Source: an uncultured Gemmiger sp. (GTDB lineage Bacteria > Bacillota > Clostridia > Oscillospirales > Ruminococcaceae). Taken from it: a DNA stretch of 64,000 nt. Both the position numbers and the translations under genes were made by a program. The stretch is from the NCBI GenBank assembly GCA_944388145.1, contig CALXHQ010000001.1, positions 124,001-188,000 on the forward strand, in the 5' to 3' direction. Below the pieces are notes generated by a model, which worked only from the letters and a program-made list of their open reading frames with translations, did no database searches and was not told where the DNA came from. Positions within the stretch are counted from its first letter, which is position 1; every line of letters starts with the position of its first letter. Of the stretch, positions 9,288 to 17,787 are shown piece after piece.

Positions 9288-10138
9288 AAGCTGTGTTCGG
9301 TCTCCCCTGCGTTTTTCAGGATCTGCTGGATGAGAGTGGGGTCGCCCCAGATGCCCGGGCTGTCATACGGGCGGTCGGGGTAGGCACCGTAGTCCAGCCG
9401 GATGCGGTAATGCTTATCCCGCAGGAACTGCTCTACCCGGTCGGCCAGCGAAACCGGTTTGCCGGTGCACACATTGATGATGCCGTTCACCTCGTTCTGG
9501 ACGCTGGCCAGCACGATCATGCAGGCCAGATCCCGCACATCAATAAAGTCATAGAGATTTTTGCCGCTGGTGAAGGGGAATGTTTCCCTTCCGTCCAGCT
9601 CCGCCTGGGTGATTTTTGCAAAGATGGAGCTGCCGTGGACCTCGTCTCCGGTGATGTAGTACGCCCGCAGCCAATGCAGGCGGCAGGGCCCGTCCTTCAG
9701 CGAAAGCATCAGGCTTTGGCGCAGGGCATTTTTGGCAATACCATACTGGCTTTGGGGGTTGCAGGGGGTGTCGGCCTTGATGGCCCCCTCCCAGTACCCC
9801 ACCTCGTGCATGGTTCCCATAACCGTCATGTCCTTCAGACCGGCCTTAGCCATGTTGTTCAAAAACACCACATGGCTGGACAGATCCTTCATATGGGCGG
9901 AGGAATTGTGGATAAATCCGTCCCGCCAGGCCAGGTGGATCAGCACATCGGGTTCGCCCATCTGACGGTAGACATCCTTGGCACCGCTGAAAATTGGCAC
10001 ATCACAAAACTGGGCACGCTCGTCCACGCCCTTGAACTGAAAGTCCGAGGCAATCACGTGGTAACCACGGTCCAGCGCCGCCTTGACCACATGGCGGCCG
10101 ATATATCCGGCTGCGCCGGTAACCAGAATCGTTTTCAT
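9284..10138 (-). CDS. NAD-dependent epimerase/dehydratase
   Basis: Extended short-chain dehydrogenase/reductase probably making a nucleotide-sugar for the neighbouring transferases. The 284-residue product starts MKTILVTGAAGYIGRHVV, with the GxxGxxG dinucleotide fold at residues 8-14. It has a QSQYGIAKNALR segment holding the YxxxK catalytic pair, and a FIDVRDLA segment typical of nucleotide-sugar epimerases. The ATG at 10138 has GGAGG upstream and overlaps the previous stop as TAATG. Product sugar is unknown; UDP-galactose and dTDP-sugar chemistry are both possible. Confidence 0.87.
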   Translation of the reverse strand: MKTILVTGAAGYIGRHVVKAALDRGYHVIASDFQFKGVDERAQFCDVPIFSGAKDVYRQMGEPDVLIHLAWRDGFIHNSSAHMKDLSSHVVFLNNMAKAGLKDMTVMGTMHEVGYWEGAIKADTPCNPQSQYGIAKNALRQSLMLSLKDGPCRLHWLRAYYITGDEVHGSSIFAKITQAELDGRETFPFTSGKNLYDFIDVRDLACMIVLASVQNEVNGIINVCTGKPVSLADRVEQFLRDKHYRIRLDYGAYPDRPYDSPGIWGDPTLIQQILKNAGETEHSL

Positions 10139-11157
10139 TATAATTCCTCCCTGTTGGGGATCCACTGATACAGACCTTGCAGGTGCAGCGAGTACAGGGC
10201 CAACGCCGCCATCTGCTTCTTATTTTGCCCTGCCACCCGCAAAAAGTCAAATGCGCGGCGTGGAAGGGCGGCGTCCAGCGCCGGACGCAGAGACTGCCAG
10301 GCACGGCTGCGCACGCTGTGCGGCGCGTGGGCATCCCGCAGCTGGTGCATGAGAAAGGTAACGATTTCCGCCCGGCGCTGTGCCGCCACTGCTGCCCGGG
10401 AACCGCCCCGGCACCAACGGCGCAGCGCGTTGCCCTCGGCCGAAGCCCACAGCGCCGCAGCCTGTACCCGGGCTGCAATGTCCGACTCAGAAAAGCTGAC
10501 CGAAGTGCTGGCGGCACGCTCGTAATGCAGGCAGGCCACCTGGGGGCGGTACACGGCCCGCCCCATGCGCAGATGAAAGGCCGCGTTAAAGACAAAGTCC
10601 TCCACGCCGCGGCGGCAGCGCGTGTCGAATCGCAGGTCCCCCAGCGCCGTGCGGCGATAAAGCGCATTCCAGACAAACAGCGGCCCGCAGGCTTGAAGAA
10701 ATGCATCATACGCTCTGCCGCCGGCCCCCGGTTCCAATGTCTGGGCGCTGCCCGGCGTGTGGGGCAGCTCGATCTGGCTGCCGCTGCGGGTACGAAACAG
10801 TCGGTAATCCATCCGCACCAGGTCAGCCCCGGCACGTGCGGCTTCCCCGTGGGCAGCTGCCAGAAAGCCGGGCAGAAAAGTATCGTCATCATCGCAGAAG
10901 GCGATGTACTCCCCTGCCGCAGCAGCCAGACCCGCGTTGCGGGCTGCGCAGATGCCGGCGTTGATCTGGTGGATCACCCGTACACGGGGATCCTGGCGGG
11001 CGAACCGGTCACACAGATGCGGGCTGGCATCGGTGGAGCCATCGTCGATCAAGATCAGCTCCAAATCGGAGAAGGTCTGTTGAAGCACGCTTTGTACTGC
11101 TGCGGTGAGATGCTCGGCCGCATTGTACACCGGCATGATGACACTGATTTGTGCCAC
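10138..11157 (-). CDS. GT2 family glycosyltransferase
   Basis: Predicted inverting glycosyltransferase of family 2 adding a sugar to the surface glycan. The GT-A fold is visible from the first residues: ISVIMPVYNAAEHL, LILIDDGSTDAS (nucleotide binding), NAGICAARNAG and AFCDDDDTF (DXD metal site). The GTG at 11157 is preferred because GAAGGAGG lies 10 nt upstream. A TTG at 11181 that overlaps the previous stop lacks a site of its own. This gives 339 residues. The C-terminal half is Arg/Ala-rich and shows no membrane segment. Donor and acceptor are unknown. Confidence 0.88.
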   Translation of the reverse strand: MAQISVIMPVYNAAEHLTAAVQSVLQQTFSDLELILIDDGSTDASPHLCDRFARQDPRVRVIHQINAGICAARNAGLAAAAGEYIAFCDDDDTFLPGFLAAAHGEAARAGADLVRMDYRLFRTRSGSQIELPHTPGSAQTLEPGAGGRAYDAFLQACGPLFVWNALYRRTALGDLRFDTRCRRGVEDFVFNAAFHLRMGRAVYRPQVACLHYERAASTSVSFSESDIAARVQAAALWASAEGNALRRWCRGGSRAAVAAQRRAEIVTFLMHQLRDAHAPHSVRSRAWQSLRPALDAALPRRAFDFLRVAGQNKKQMAALALYSLHLQGLYQWIPNREEL

Positions 11158-11177
11158 GGGGGAGAAGCCTCCTTCTT

Positions 11178-13016
11178 TCAACGTGTTTTGCCACGGCCTT
11201 TCAGCAGTGCGTAGAGGATATCATAGGGGAGCGGCAGGCGAAACAGACGCCGCAGAAAGCCGATCTTCCAGCGGGAAGCGGCAAAATCCCGCGCCAGCTG
11301 CCGGGGATGCCGCAGATACTCGTTCCAGGTGCCGGGGGCGGCCAGACGGAAGCGGACCCCGTCCTCCAGCCAAAAGTCGCCGAAGCAGGCAGCCTCCTGC
11401 AGAGCCGGCCGGCGTGACATGGCAAGAAACGGCGCAATGGCAGCATCCGCCGGCAGGGTCAGGCCGGCATGCGGGCCTGCCGCCCACAGGGCGGCAAAGC
11501 GCCTGGTCCCCTCTTGCAGCGCCAGCAGGGTGCGGGGCGGGGTGATGCTGTCCTGCACCGGCATGGGGGGGCCCTGGGGTGTCCGCCGATACCCCAGCGT
11601 GGCACCGCAGGGTTCCGAGATCAGGTATTCCAGCAGCGGCTGGCTCATCCAGAACCACAGCGGAGCCGGTTGCCCGTCAAAGAGATAGACCTGCGCCTGC
11701 TCCAGCGCAAGATGTTCCCGCAGGCGGCTGTCACATGCCAGATAGAGACCGCGGAGCGGGACACCGCAGAGTTCCTGCAGCACCCGCTGCGTGGTTCCGC
11801 CGCTGCCGATGTCCACAAGAAACGTACCGGGCCGGGTTAGCTCATAACCAGCCAGATAAGCGCGCACCGCCGCGGCGGATTGCCGCACCGGCTCCCCCGC
11901 CGGGGTGCGGCTGAACGCACTGAGCTCCCGCAGGAAGTTTTGCAGCGGTGCTGACAGCGGGCGGGTCCGCAGGTCAAAGCTTTGGGTGTCAGCCCAACCC
12001 GGCAGGCGGGTACCGGGGGCAAACCCGCAAAAGTGTAGGATTTCTGCCGTGGACAGAACCTGACGGGGCAGCGTGTCGGCAAGCAGTTCCAGCACCGGCG
12101 GGGTCATGGAGCGCATGAGCAGCGCCGGCATCAGGCTTTGCCTGGAAACCCGCAGATAGGCTGTGTCCCGGGCGCCGGCCAGACGGGCCACCTGCTGCAT
12201 CTGGTACATATCCCGTGCCAGAAAAACCAGCCGGCCGCCGGGCACTGCGCCGGCCTTCTGCCGAAGCCACCCGGCAAAACTTACCGCCAGCGGCCCCAGC
12301 ACCGAAAAGCCGAACCGCTCCTGCGGGTCGGTGATCTCAACCGCACGGTTGGACAGCCAGGCATACATGGTTTTTTGTGCAGAGGAACCGTGCTCCGGCA
12401 GATACCGGGGCAGCAGCGGGCGCCCGGCAGTGTGCACACAGCGGATGCCTGCCAGCGCAGCCCCCAGCTGATCGGCCCGGCGGTCATCGCCAAAAAACAG
12501 GACCTGCCCCGCCTTCATACCCGTTTTTTGCAGGAAAACCGTGAACAGCTTGCCGCTGCGCTTTTGCACGCCGAACTCACAGGAGACAAAAACACCGTCC
12601 CAGTCAGGATAGCCGCAGCGCGCCAGCAGCCGGGTGATCTCGCCGGCCGGCAGGTACATATCCGACACGGCGTAGACCTTCTGCCCCCGTTCCCGGCAGC
12701 GGCGGTAAAAAGCCTGCATGGCTGCGTCGGCCCGGCAAAGGGTATTTTCGGCCGCAAGTTCGGCATCCGGGGTCAGGCCGGCGAGTTCCGGCCGGGCATA
12801 GATTTCGGCCAGGGTAACCTCCCGCGGGGTACAGGCAGCGCGGGCCTGCGCCTCGGCGGCTATGCGGTTTTGGGCGAAGCCGGCAGGGACCTGCCCATGG
12901 GATTCCATCCAGCAAAACAGGTCGGTGGGGGCGGCCACATCCCGGTGAAGCAGCGTATCAAACACATCAAAGGCAACTGCCGGATACCGGGCGGCAAGCC
13001 GGTCATACTCAGGCAT
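11178..13016 (-). CDS. HAD-fold protein of glycan clusters
   Basis: About 612 residues. The N-terminal 220 residues form a HAD hydrolase domain with motif I FDVFDTLLHRD, motif II VSDMY, and motif IV LFFGDDRRAD. The remaining 390 residues form a region I cannot assign, containing LVFLARDMYQMQQVARL and LVDIGSGGTTQRVLQEL. Large HAD proteins of this layout recur beside glycosyltransferases in Clostridia, so a role in glycan assembly or sugar-phosphate turnover is inferred. The start is either ATG at 13016 (AAAGGA 13 nt upstream) or GTG at 13040, which overlaps the preceding stop. Confidence 0.78.
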   Translation of the reverse strand: MPEYDRLAARYPAVAFDVFDTLLHRDVAAPTDLFCWMESHGQVPAGFAQNRIAAEAQARAACTPREVTLAEIYARPELAGLTPDAELAAENTLCRADAAMQAFYRRCRERGQKVYAVSDMYLPAGEITRLLARCGYPDWDGVFVSCEFGVQKRSGKLFTVFLQKTGMKAGQVLFFGDDRRADQLGAALAGIRCVHTAGRPLLPRYLPEHGSSAQKTMYAWLSNRAVEITDPQERFGFSVLGPLAVSFAGWLRQKAGAVPGGRLVFLARDMYQMQQVARLAGARDTAYLRVSRQSLMPALLMRSMTPPVLELLADTLPRQVLSTAEILHFCGFAPGTRLPGWADTQSFDLRTRPLSAPLQNFLRELSAFSRTPAGEPVRQSAAAVRAYLAGYELTRPGTFLVDIGSGGTTQRVLQELCGVPLRGLYLACDSRLREHLALEQAQVYLFDGQPAPLWFWMSQPLLEYLISEPCGATLGYRRTPQGPPMPVQDSITPPRTLLALQEGTRRFAALWAAGPHAGLTLPADAAIAPFLAMSRRPALQEAACFGDFWLEDGVRFRLAAPGTWNEYLRHPRQLARDFAASRWKIGFLRRLFRLPLPYDILYALLKGRGKTR

Positions 13017-13039
13017 CCCGACTTCGCCGTCCTTTCTCA

Positions 13040-13969
13040 CTAAAGTGCGTTATCTTTGCCTGCGCCTGCGGGGGCATTGCTTTTGGGGAAACGGATGGCA
13101 GGGCGAAAGCGGATGCCCTGCACAAAACCCCGCCAAATAATGCCGATTCGCTCCGCCTTGCCCGGACAACGGCCAAACAGTACCTGCGCCGTGTGCCAGG
13201 CGTCCTTAAACAGCAGCCACAGCCAACCTGCTGCGCCTTCCCGCCGGTAGAGAGGTACGTCATTGCGGTAAAAATAGGAATACCGGGGCAGACGGTCGGG
13301 TGTATCCCGGGCAATGTTGACGATGCTGCTTTGCTTCATGGCGTGGATTACCACGCTCTGGGAGACCGTATAGCAGGGCAGCGACCGGGAAATGCGGCGG
13401 GTATACTCCCAGTCATCCGACCAGATAAAGAACTCGGCAATGGGCAGGCCGAAGCGCCGCACAACATCGGCGGGTACAAACAGGGACACAAAGCTGGCCA
13501 TCACGCTGGGAATCGGCAGCCCACCGGGGACATCGTATCCGGCAATGTCCCGATAAGGGGTGCGGCGCTGGCGGTTCATGGGCTGGTCGTTCCCCTGCCG
13601 GTCCACAGCGCGGGAAGAAAGCCAGCCGAATTCCGGCAGATCGTAAGCGGCATCCAACAGGGCAGCCAGCGCGCCGGGCTGCGGCAGTGTGTCATCGTCC
13701 ATGATCCATACTGCGTCGTAGCCGGCCCGAACTGCCAGGTCAACCCCCAGCGAGAAGCCTCCCGCCCCGCCCAGATTCTGCCCTGTGGTGTGGACTTTCA
13801 AATCCGGGCCGGCAAGCTGGCGCAGCAGGCGGTCGGTACCGTCGGTGCTGGCGTTGTTGACGACCAAAATATCGCAGGACGCTCCCTTTTGCGCGCGAAG
13901 GCAGGCTATGCATTCGGCCAAAAGGTCCCTGCGGTTGTAGGTAACCACCACGGCGGCAATGTGCTGCAT
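13040..13969 (-). CDS. GT2 family glycosyltransferase (GlfT/rhamnosyltransferase type)
   Basis: Second GT2 enzyme, 309 residues, of the COG1216 type that transfers rhamnose or galactofuranose. Key motifs are VVVTYNRRDLL, VVNNASTDGT, NLGGAGGFSLG and WIMDDDTLP (metal-binding DDD). IWSDDWEYTRR carries the likely catalytic Asp pair. The ATG at 13969 has GGAGGGG about 8 nt upstream. It lies 5 nt from the DUF4422 gene and its stop overlaps the possible HAD start as TAGTG, so all are co-translated. The donor is inferred from family resemblance only. Confidence 0.88.
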   Translation of the reverse strand: MQHIAAVVVTYNRRDLLAECIACLRAQKGASCDILVVNNASTDGTDRLLRQLAGPDLKVHTTGQNLGGAGGFSLGVDLAVRAGYDAVWIMDDDTLPQPGALAALLDAAYDLPEFGWLSSRAVDRQGNDQPMNRQRRTPYRDIAGYDVPGGLPIPSVMASFVSLFVPADVVRRFGLPIAEFFIWSDDWEYTRRISRSLPCYTVSQSVVIHAMKQSSIVNIARDTPDRLPRYSYFYRNDVPLYRREGAAGWLWLLFKDAWHTAQVLFGRCPGKAERIGIIWRGFVQGIRFRPAIRFPKSNAPAGAGKDNAL

Positions 13970-13974
13970 AACGG

Positions 13975-14745
13975 TTACCCCTCCTGCTGTTTGGGGAACA
14001 GCTTGCGCCGGAGAAAGGCGGTTCCCTTGCGGAGCCAGTGCTGGGGTTCCAGATACACAATGTCCAGCTCCTGGTAGGTGATGCGGTTGGTGATCAGCCA
14101 GGCATCCAGCAGGCGCTCGCTGACAAAGCCGAACACCCGCTTGTCATTGTCGGAATAATGGGAGATATCCAGCTCCCGCTCCAACTCAAAAAGGATATCG
14201 AACAGCCAGGCACTGTAATGTTCCAGCAGTTCCTTGCGCATGATAAACATATTGAAGTGGTGGCCGTGGGTCTTGGACATATACAGGTCATAAGCGGGCA
14301 GATACTCAGGGCACTTGCGCTGGATGATGCTGCGGGTGGTGGTCAGGTCCCGCTTGTGGTGGGCATGGATGTACTGGGTATAGTTGGTCTCGATATAATA
14401 GTGCCGCTCCCGCGGAAGAATCACATTGGTGTGCTGAAGGATCTCGTTAAGCTCCGCCCCGGAGATAACGCGCTGCTTTTTGGAAGCAAAGCGGTGATGC
14501 CTGCTGGCAAAATAACGGCGGTAATGCACCAGGCCGAGAAAGTCGGCGTCCACATTGTGCACCGCCCAATACAGCCCGGTCAGCTCACAGAAATTGGGAT
14601 TTTTGGCTGAGATGTTCTCACCGGTATCATCGCCGGTATAGCCAATGTCAGGATGGATCGCATGGCCCATCTGTACGGGAAAATACACAGGGTCATCCGG
14701 TACCCAGTAGGGCTTATGCGTTGCGATGATGATTTTGGTCTCCAC
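13975..14745 (-). CDS. DUF4422 glycan-biosynthesis protein
   Basis: 256-residue DUF4422 protein, a family found in capsular and exopolysaccharide loci and thought to be glycosyltransferase-like. Landmarks are KIIIATHKPYWVP, NFCELTGLYWAV, DFLGLVHYRRYF, HFNMFIMRKELL and RVFGFVSERLLDAWL. It starts at GTG 14745 with GGGGAG five bases upstream. As the first gene of the 5830-14745 glycan operon it is the promoter-proximal cistron. No signal peptide or helix is seen. The exact activity is unknown. Confidence 0.85.
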   Translation of the reverse strand: METKIIIATHKPYWVPDDPVYFPVQMGHAIHPDIGYTGDDTGENISAKNPNFCELTGLYWAVHNVDADFLGLVHYRRYFASRHHRFASKKQRVISGAELNEILQHTNVILPRERHYYIETNYTQYIHAHHKRDLTTTRSIIQRKCPEYLPAYDLYMSKTHGHHFNMFIMRKELLEHYSAWLFDILFELERELDISHYSDNDKRVFGFVSERLLDAWLITNRITYQELDIVYLEPQHWLRKGTAFLRRKLFPKQQEG

Positions 14746-14804
14746 GTCTGCTCCCCTGTTTTCCCGGCAGTCCGCCGCAGCCGACCACCGCGCTCCTATT
14801 TTCC

Positions 14805-14834
14805 AAAAAATCCATGCGCACCAAAGTGCATGGA
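14805..14834 (-). terminator. Intrinsic terminator/attenuator upstream of glycan cluster
   Basis: On the minus strand a 7-bp perfect stem (14811-14817 with 14828-14834) is followed directly by six T residues (14805-14810). It can terminate the ABC-F transcript. It also sits between the predicted glycan promoter and the first glycan gene, so it may attenuate that operon. Confidence 0.6.
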
Positions 14835-14855
14835 CAATCCTACCCTATTTTGTAT

Positions 14856-14883
14856 AGTATATCGCTTTTTACACAGATTACAA
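14856..14883 (-). promoter_or_regulatory. Putative promoter of the glycan cluster
   Basis: Minus strand TTGTAA (14878-14883), 16-base spacer, TATACT (14856-14861). Predicted initiation is around 14849, only some 15 nt before the hairpin at 14811-14834. The surrounding 100 bp is AT-rich, unlike neighbouring genes. Confidence 0.45.
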
Positions 14884-14972
14884 GTTACAGTTCATAAACA
14901 GAGATGTAAAAATCTGGTGAACATTCGTTGATTCGACATATTTCGCAGGCCTTTGCCGTGCAGCCCGCGTGA

Positions 14973-16871
14973 TCAGCTGGTTTTTTCGTCCTCAGACTCA
15001 AACTGCTCCTGTTCTTCCACCAGCTTTTCCCACTCGTCAAAAAGTTCCTGCTGGTGAAATCTGGTATCGTCCAAGTCATCGCACTTGTCCCGCACCAGCA
15101 GATGGTCGCGGAGCACCTCCGGGTCGTTGAGTTCGTTTTCCAGCTCGACAATATGGGCTCCCAGCTGTTCGATCTCGGTTTCCACCGCTTTGATTCGGGC
15201 GCGGACTTCCGCCCGGCGGCGGCGCTGCTCCTTGCCGTAGGCCAGGCGGACAGGCTTTGCCTCAGCCGTGGTATGCGATGCAGGCGGGTCGTTGTCTTTT
15301 TCCCGCAGGGCGGCGAAATCCCGGTAGAAGGTGGTATCACCGTTGTCCAGATAGAGAATGGGACAGCCCAGCGTCTGCATCAGGTAGCGGTCATGGGTGA
15401 CCAGCAAAAGCGTGCCGGTGTAGGCGGCCAGCGCCTGGGTCAGGCTCTCCCGCACATAAATATCCAGATGGTTGGTGGGTTCGTCCAGGAACATCAGGTT
15501 GGGACGCTCCAGCGCCAGCTCGGCAAAGCGCAGACGGGCCAGCTCACCGCCGGAGAGAGAGGCGCAGTCCTTGAACACCTCCTCGCCCCGGAAACCGAAG
15601 CGGGCCAGGTGGCTGCGGACCTCCAGCTCTGTAAACCGGGGATATTTGTCCCAGATGGCGTCGATCACCCGACCGATGCGCCGGGCCTGCTGCTGGGTAA
15701 AAATGCCCGCCCGGGCGCCGCCGCCCAGCCGCACCATACCGCTGGAGGGGCGGCGCTTGCCGTCCAGCACCTGAAGCAGCGTGGATTTGCCGGTGCCGTT
15801 GGGGCCGGCGATGACCAGCTTATCCCCCCGGTGGACCACATAGTCCAGATCCCTGACCAGCGTGCGCTCCCCGATGCGGATGCAGACATGCTTCATGGTG
15901 ACAAGTTCGTCGTAGGGTTCAATGTCATACTCAAAGCGGAAGTTCAGCTCCCGGGCTTCGTCCACGGGGGCGGCGGTGATTTCCAGCTTTTCCAGCTGTT
16001 TGCGCCGGCTTTGGGCCATTTTTGTGGTGGAGGCCCGCACCAGGTTGCGGTCGATGTAGTCTTGCAGTTTGGCGGCCTTTTCCAGGTCAGCCTCCCGCTG
16101 CTTGCGCTGGCGCTCGTCGGCGGCCTGGCGCTGGGGCAGGTAGGCGGAATAATTGCCCTTGTAGACCTGGATCGTTTTGCCCCGCAGCTCCCAGATTTTG
16201 GTGCAGACAGCGTCGAGGAAATAGCGGTCATGGCTGACCACCAAAACAGCGCCGCGGCAGGTTTTCAGGTAGCTTTCCAGCCAGGCCATGGTCTCGATGT
16301 CCAGATGGTTGGTCGGCTCATCCAGGATCAGGATATCGGGCTGGCGCAGCAGCAGCCCGGCCAGACGCAGGCGGGTCTGCTCGCCGCCGGAGAGCACCCC
16401 GGCCAGTTTTTGCCAGGTGTCGGCGGGAAAGCCCATACCGGACAGCATCTTACGGATCTGGGTGTCCATGTTATAGGCATCCATGGCATCGATGATCGAG
16501 GTGCAGCGCTCAATTTCAGCCGACACAGCCGGGTCATTGGGAGCGGTGGCCAGCTGCTTTTGTAAAGTTTCCAGCCCTGCCATTGCGTCCAGTGCCGGAC
16601 GGAAGGACTCCTTCATCGTGTCGTAGATGGTCAGTGAGGGGTCCAGGCGGGCAGTCTGCTCCAGATAGCCGCAAGTGGCGCCGGCGGCAAAATCAGCGCT
16701 GCCGGTATCCGGCTGGCTCTGGTTGCAGAGAATGCGCAGAAGCGTTGTTTTGCCGGTGCCGTTGGCGCCGATAATGCCAATCCGGTCCCCCTTTTCCACA
16801 CCGGCCGTGATGCCGCGCAGCACCTCGTGTTCGCCGAAACTCTTGCCCAGGTCTTGCAGTTCGATCAGCAT
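14973..16871 (-). CDS. ABC-F family ATPase
   Basis: Soluble twin-ATPase of the ABC-F type, acting on ribosomes (translation factor or antibiotic protection) rather than transport. The 632-residue protein has two nucleotide-binding domains: Walker A GANGTGKTT (about 35-43) and GPNGTGKST (about 354-362). The signatures are LSGGEQTRL and LSGGELARL, and Walker B/H-loop LDEPTNHLDI occurs twice. Between them is a linker rich in Lys/Arg (QRQAADERQRKQREADL). The C-terminus is a charged coiled coil of about 90 residues. No membrane segment exists. Close to the YdiF/Uup-type housekeeping factors; a resistance role cannot be excluded. Confidence 0.9.
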   Translation of the reverse strand: MLIELQDLGKSFGEHEVLRGITAGVEKGDRIGIIGANGTGKTTLLRILCNQSQPDTGSADFAAGATCGYLEQTARLDPSLTIYDTMKESFRPALDAMAGLETLQKQLATAPNDPAVSAEIERCTSIIDAMDAYNMDTQIRKMLSGMGFPADTWQKLAGVLSGGEQTRLRLAGLLLRQPDILILDEPTNHLDIETMAWLESYLKTCRGAVLVVSHDRYFLDAVCTKIWELRGKTIQVYKGNYSAYLPQRQAADERQRKQREADLEKAAKLQDYIDRNLVRASTTKMAQSRRKQLEKLEITAAPVDEARELNFRFEYDIEPYDELVTMKHVCIRIGERTLVRDLDYVVHRGDKLVIAGPNGTGKSTLLQVLDGKRRPSSGMVRLGGGARAGIFTQQQARRIGRVIDAIWDKYPRFTELEVRSHLARFGFRGEEVFKDCASLSGGELARLRFAELALERPNLMFLDEPTNHLDIYVRESLTQALAAYTGTLLLVTHDRYLMQTLGCPILYLDNGDTTFYRDFAALREKDNDPPASHTTAEAKPVRLAYGKEQRRRRAEVRARIKAVETEIEQLGAHIVELENELNDPEVLRDHLLVRDKCDDLDDTRFHQQELFDEWEKLVEEQEQFESEDEKTS

Positions 16872-16935
16872 ACTTTCTCCATCCTTATATTCCCCGGCGG
16901 CGAATTTGCCGGGTGTGGCAGGCCATAACCCAAAA

Positions 16936-16971
16936 GTTTGCCGCTGCCCGGTTCGGGATGCAGCGGCAAAC
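16936..16971 (-). terminator. Terminator after YjjG-like gene
   Basis: An 11-bp perfect stem (16936-16946 with 16961-16971) is followed on the minus strand by TTTTGG. It lies 12 nt beyond the nucleotidase stop and separates that operon from the ABC-F gene. Confidence 0.75.
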
Positions 16972-16982
16972 GGTGGGCCTGC

Positions 16983-17732
16983 TTACAGGTCGTTCATATG
17001 GCGGCGATTGCGCACGCCGACGTTTTCCAATTCCTCAGGTTCCATTACAATCCGGTACAATTCCTCGAAGCTGGCAATGGTGTGTTTAGGTTCAATGCCG
17101 GAACTGTTGTCAGCGCCGGCAAAATTGACCCAACAGGTGTCCAGACCGGCGTTGCGGCCGCCCTTGATGTCGGCATAAAGGTCATCACCCACCACCAGCA
17201 CCCGGCTGCGGTCGTTAACCCCCAAATCCTTGAGGGCGTGGTCAAACAGTTTGGCCGAGGGTTTGGCTGCGCCGACCTTCTCGGAAATATAGATGCCGTC
17301 CATATAGCGTTCAATGCCGGAATCGCGGATGCGGGCCTGCTGCACTTTGGCAGAGCCGTTGGAAACAATGGCCAGGGTTGCCACCTCGCCCAGCTCCTGC
17401 AGGGCGGTCAAAGCTCCGGGAATTGTGTCGGGATGCAGGGCCAACTGGTTCTCATAATACTCGTTGATCTCGCGGCTCTTGCCGTTGTCAGGCAGGCCCA
17501 TTGCCTGCAGAAAGCGGGCAAACCGCACCGCAAACAGTTTGTTGCGGCTGATTTCCCCCTTGGCAAAGCTCTGCCACAGCTTGCTGTTGACCTGGTGGTA
17601 GGTGTCGCAGGCAGAGGCATCACTGGGCAGTTCATAACGGGTAAGCGCATCGGCAAGAGCTTGACGCTCAGCAGCGTCAAAGTCCAGCAGCGTGTTGTCG
17701 GCATCGAGCAAAAGGCAGGTATAATATGCCAT
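16983..17732 (-). CDS. YjjG-like HAD nucleotidase
   Basis: HAD-superfamily phosphatase, 249 residues, resembling YjjG pyrimidine 5'-nucleotidases that remove non-canonical nucleotides. Motif I is LLLDADNTLLDFD (both catalytic Asp), motif II IVSNG, and motif III the Lys in GAAKPSAKLF. Motif IV is VVGDDLYADIKGG, followed by the GLDTCWVN tail. The ATG at 17732 is chosen because GAAGGAG lies upstream; six extra residues are possible. It lies 55 nt behind the SGNH-fold gene and ends at a strong terminator. The substrate is inferred from family similarity. Confidence 0.85.
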   Translation of the reverse strand: MAYYTCLLLDADNTLLDFDAAERQALADALTRYELPSDASACDTYHQVNSKLWQSFAKGEISRNKLFAVRFARFLQAMGLPDNGKSREINEYYENQLALHPDTIPGALTALQELGEVATLAIVSNGSAKVQQARIRDSGIERYMDGIYISEKVGAAKPSAKLFDHALKDLGVNDRSRVLVVGDDLYADIKGGRNAGLDTCWVNFAGADNSSGIEPKHTIASFEELYRIVMEPEELENVGVRNRRHMNDL

Positions 17733-17787
17733 TTCTGGTTGCTCCTTCAAAGATTCAAATGATAGACGGTGCCCGGCAGGTCAGCCG

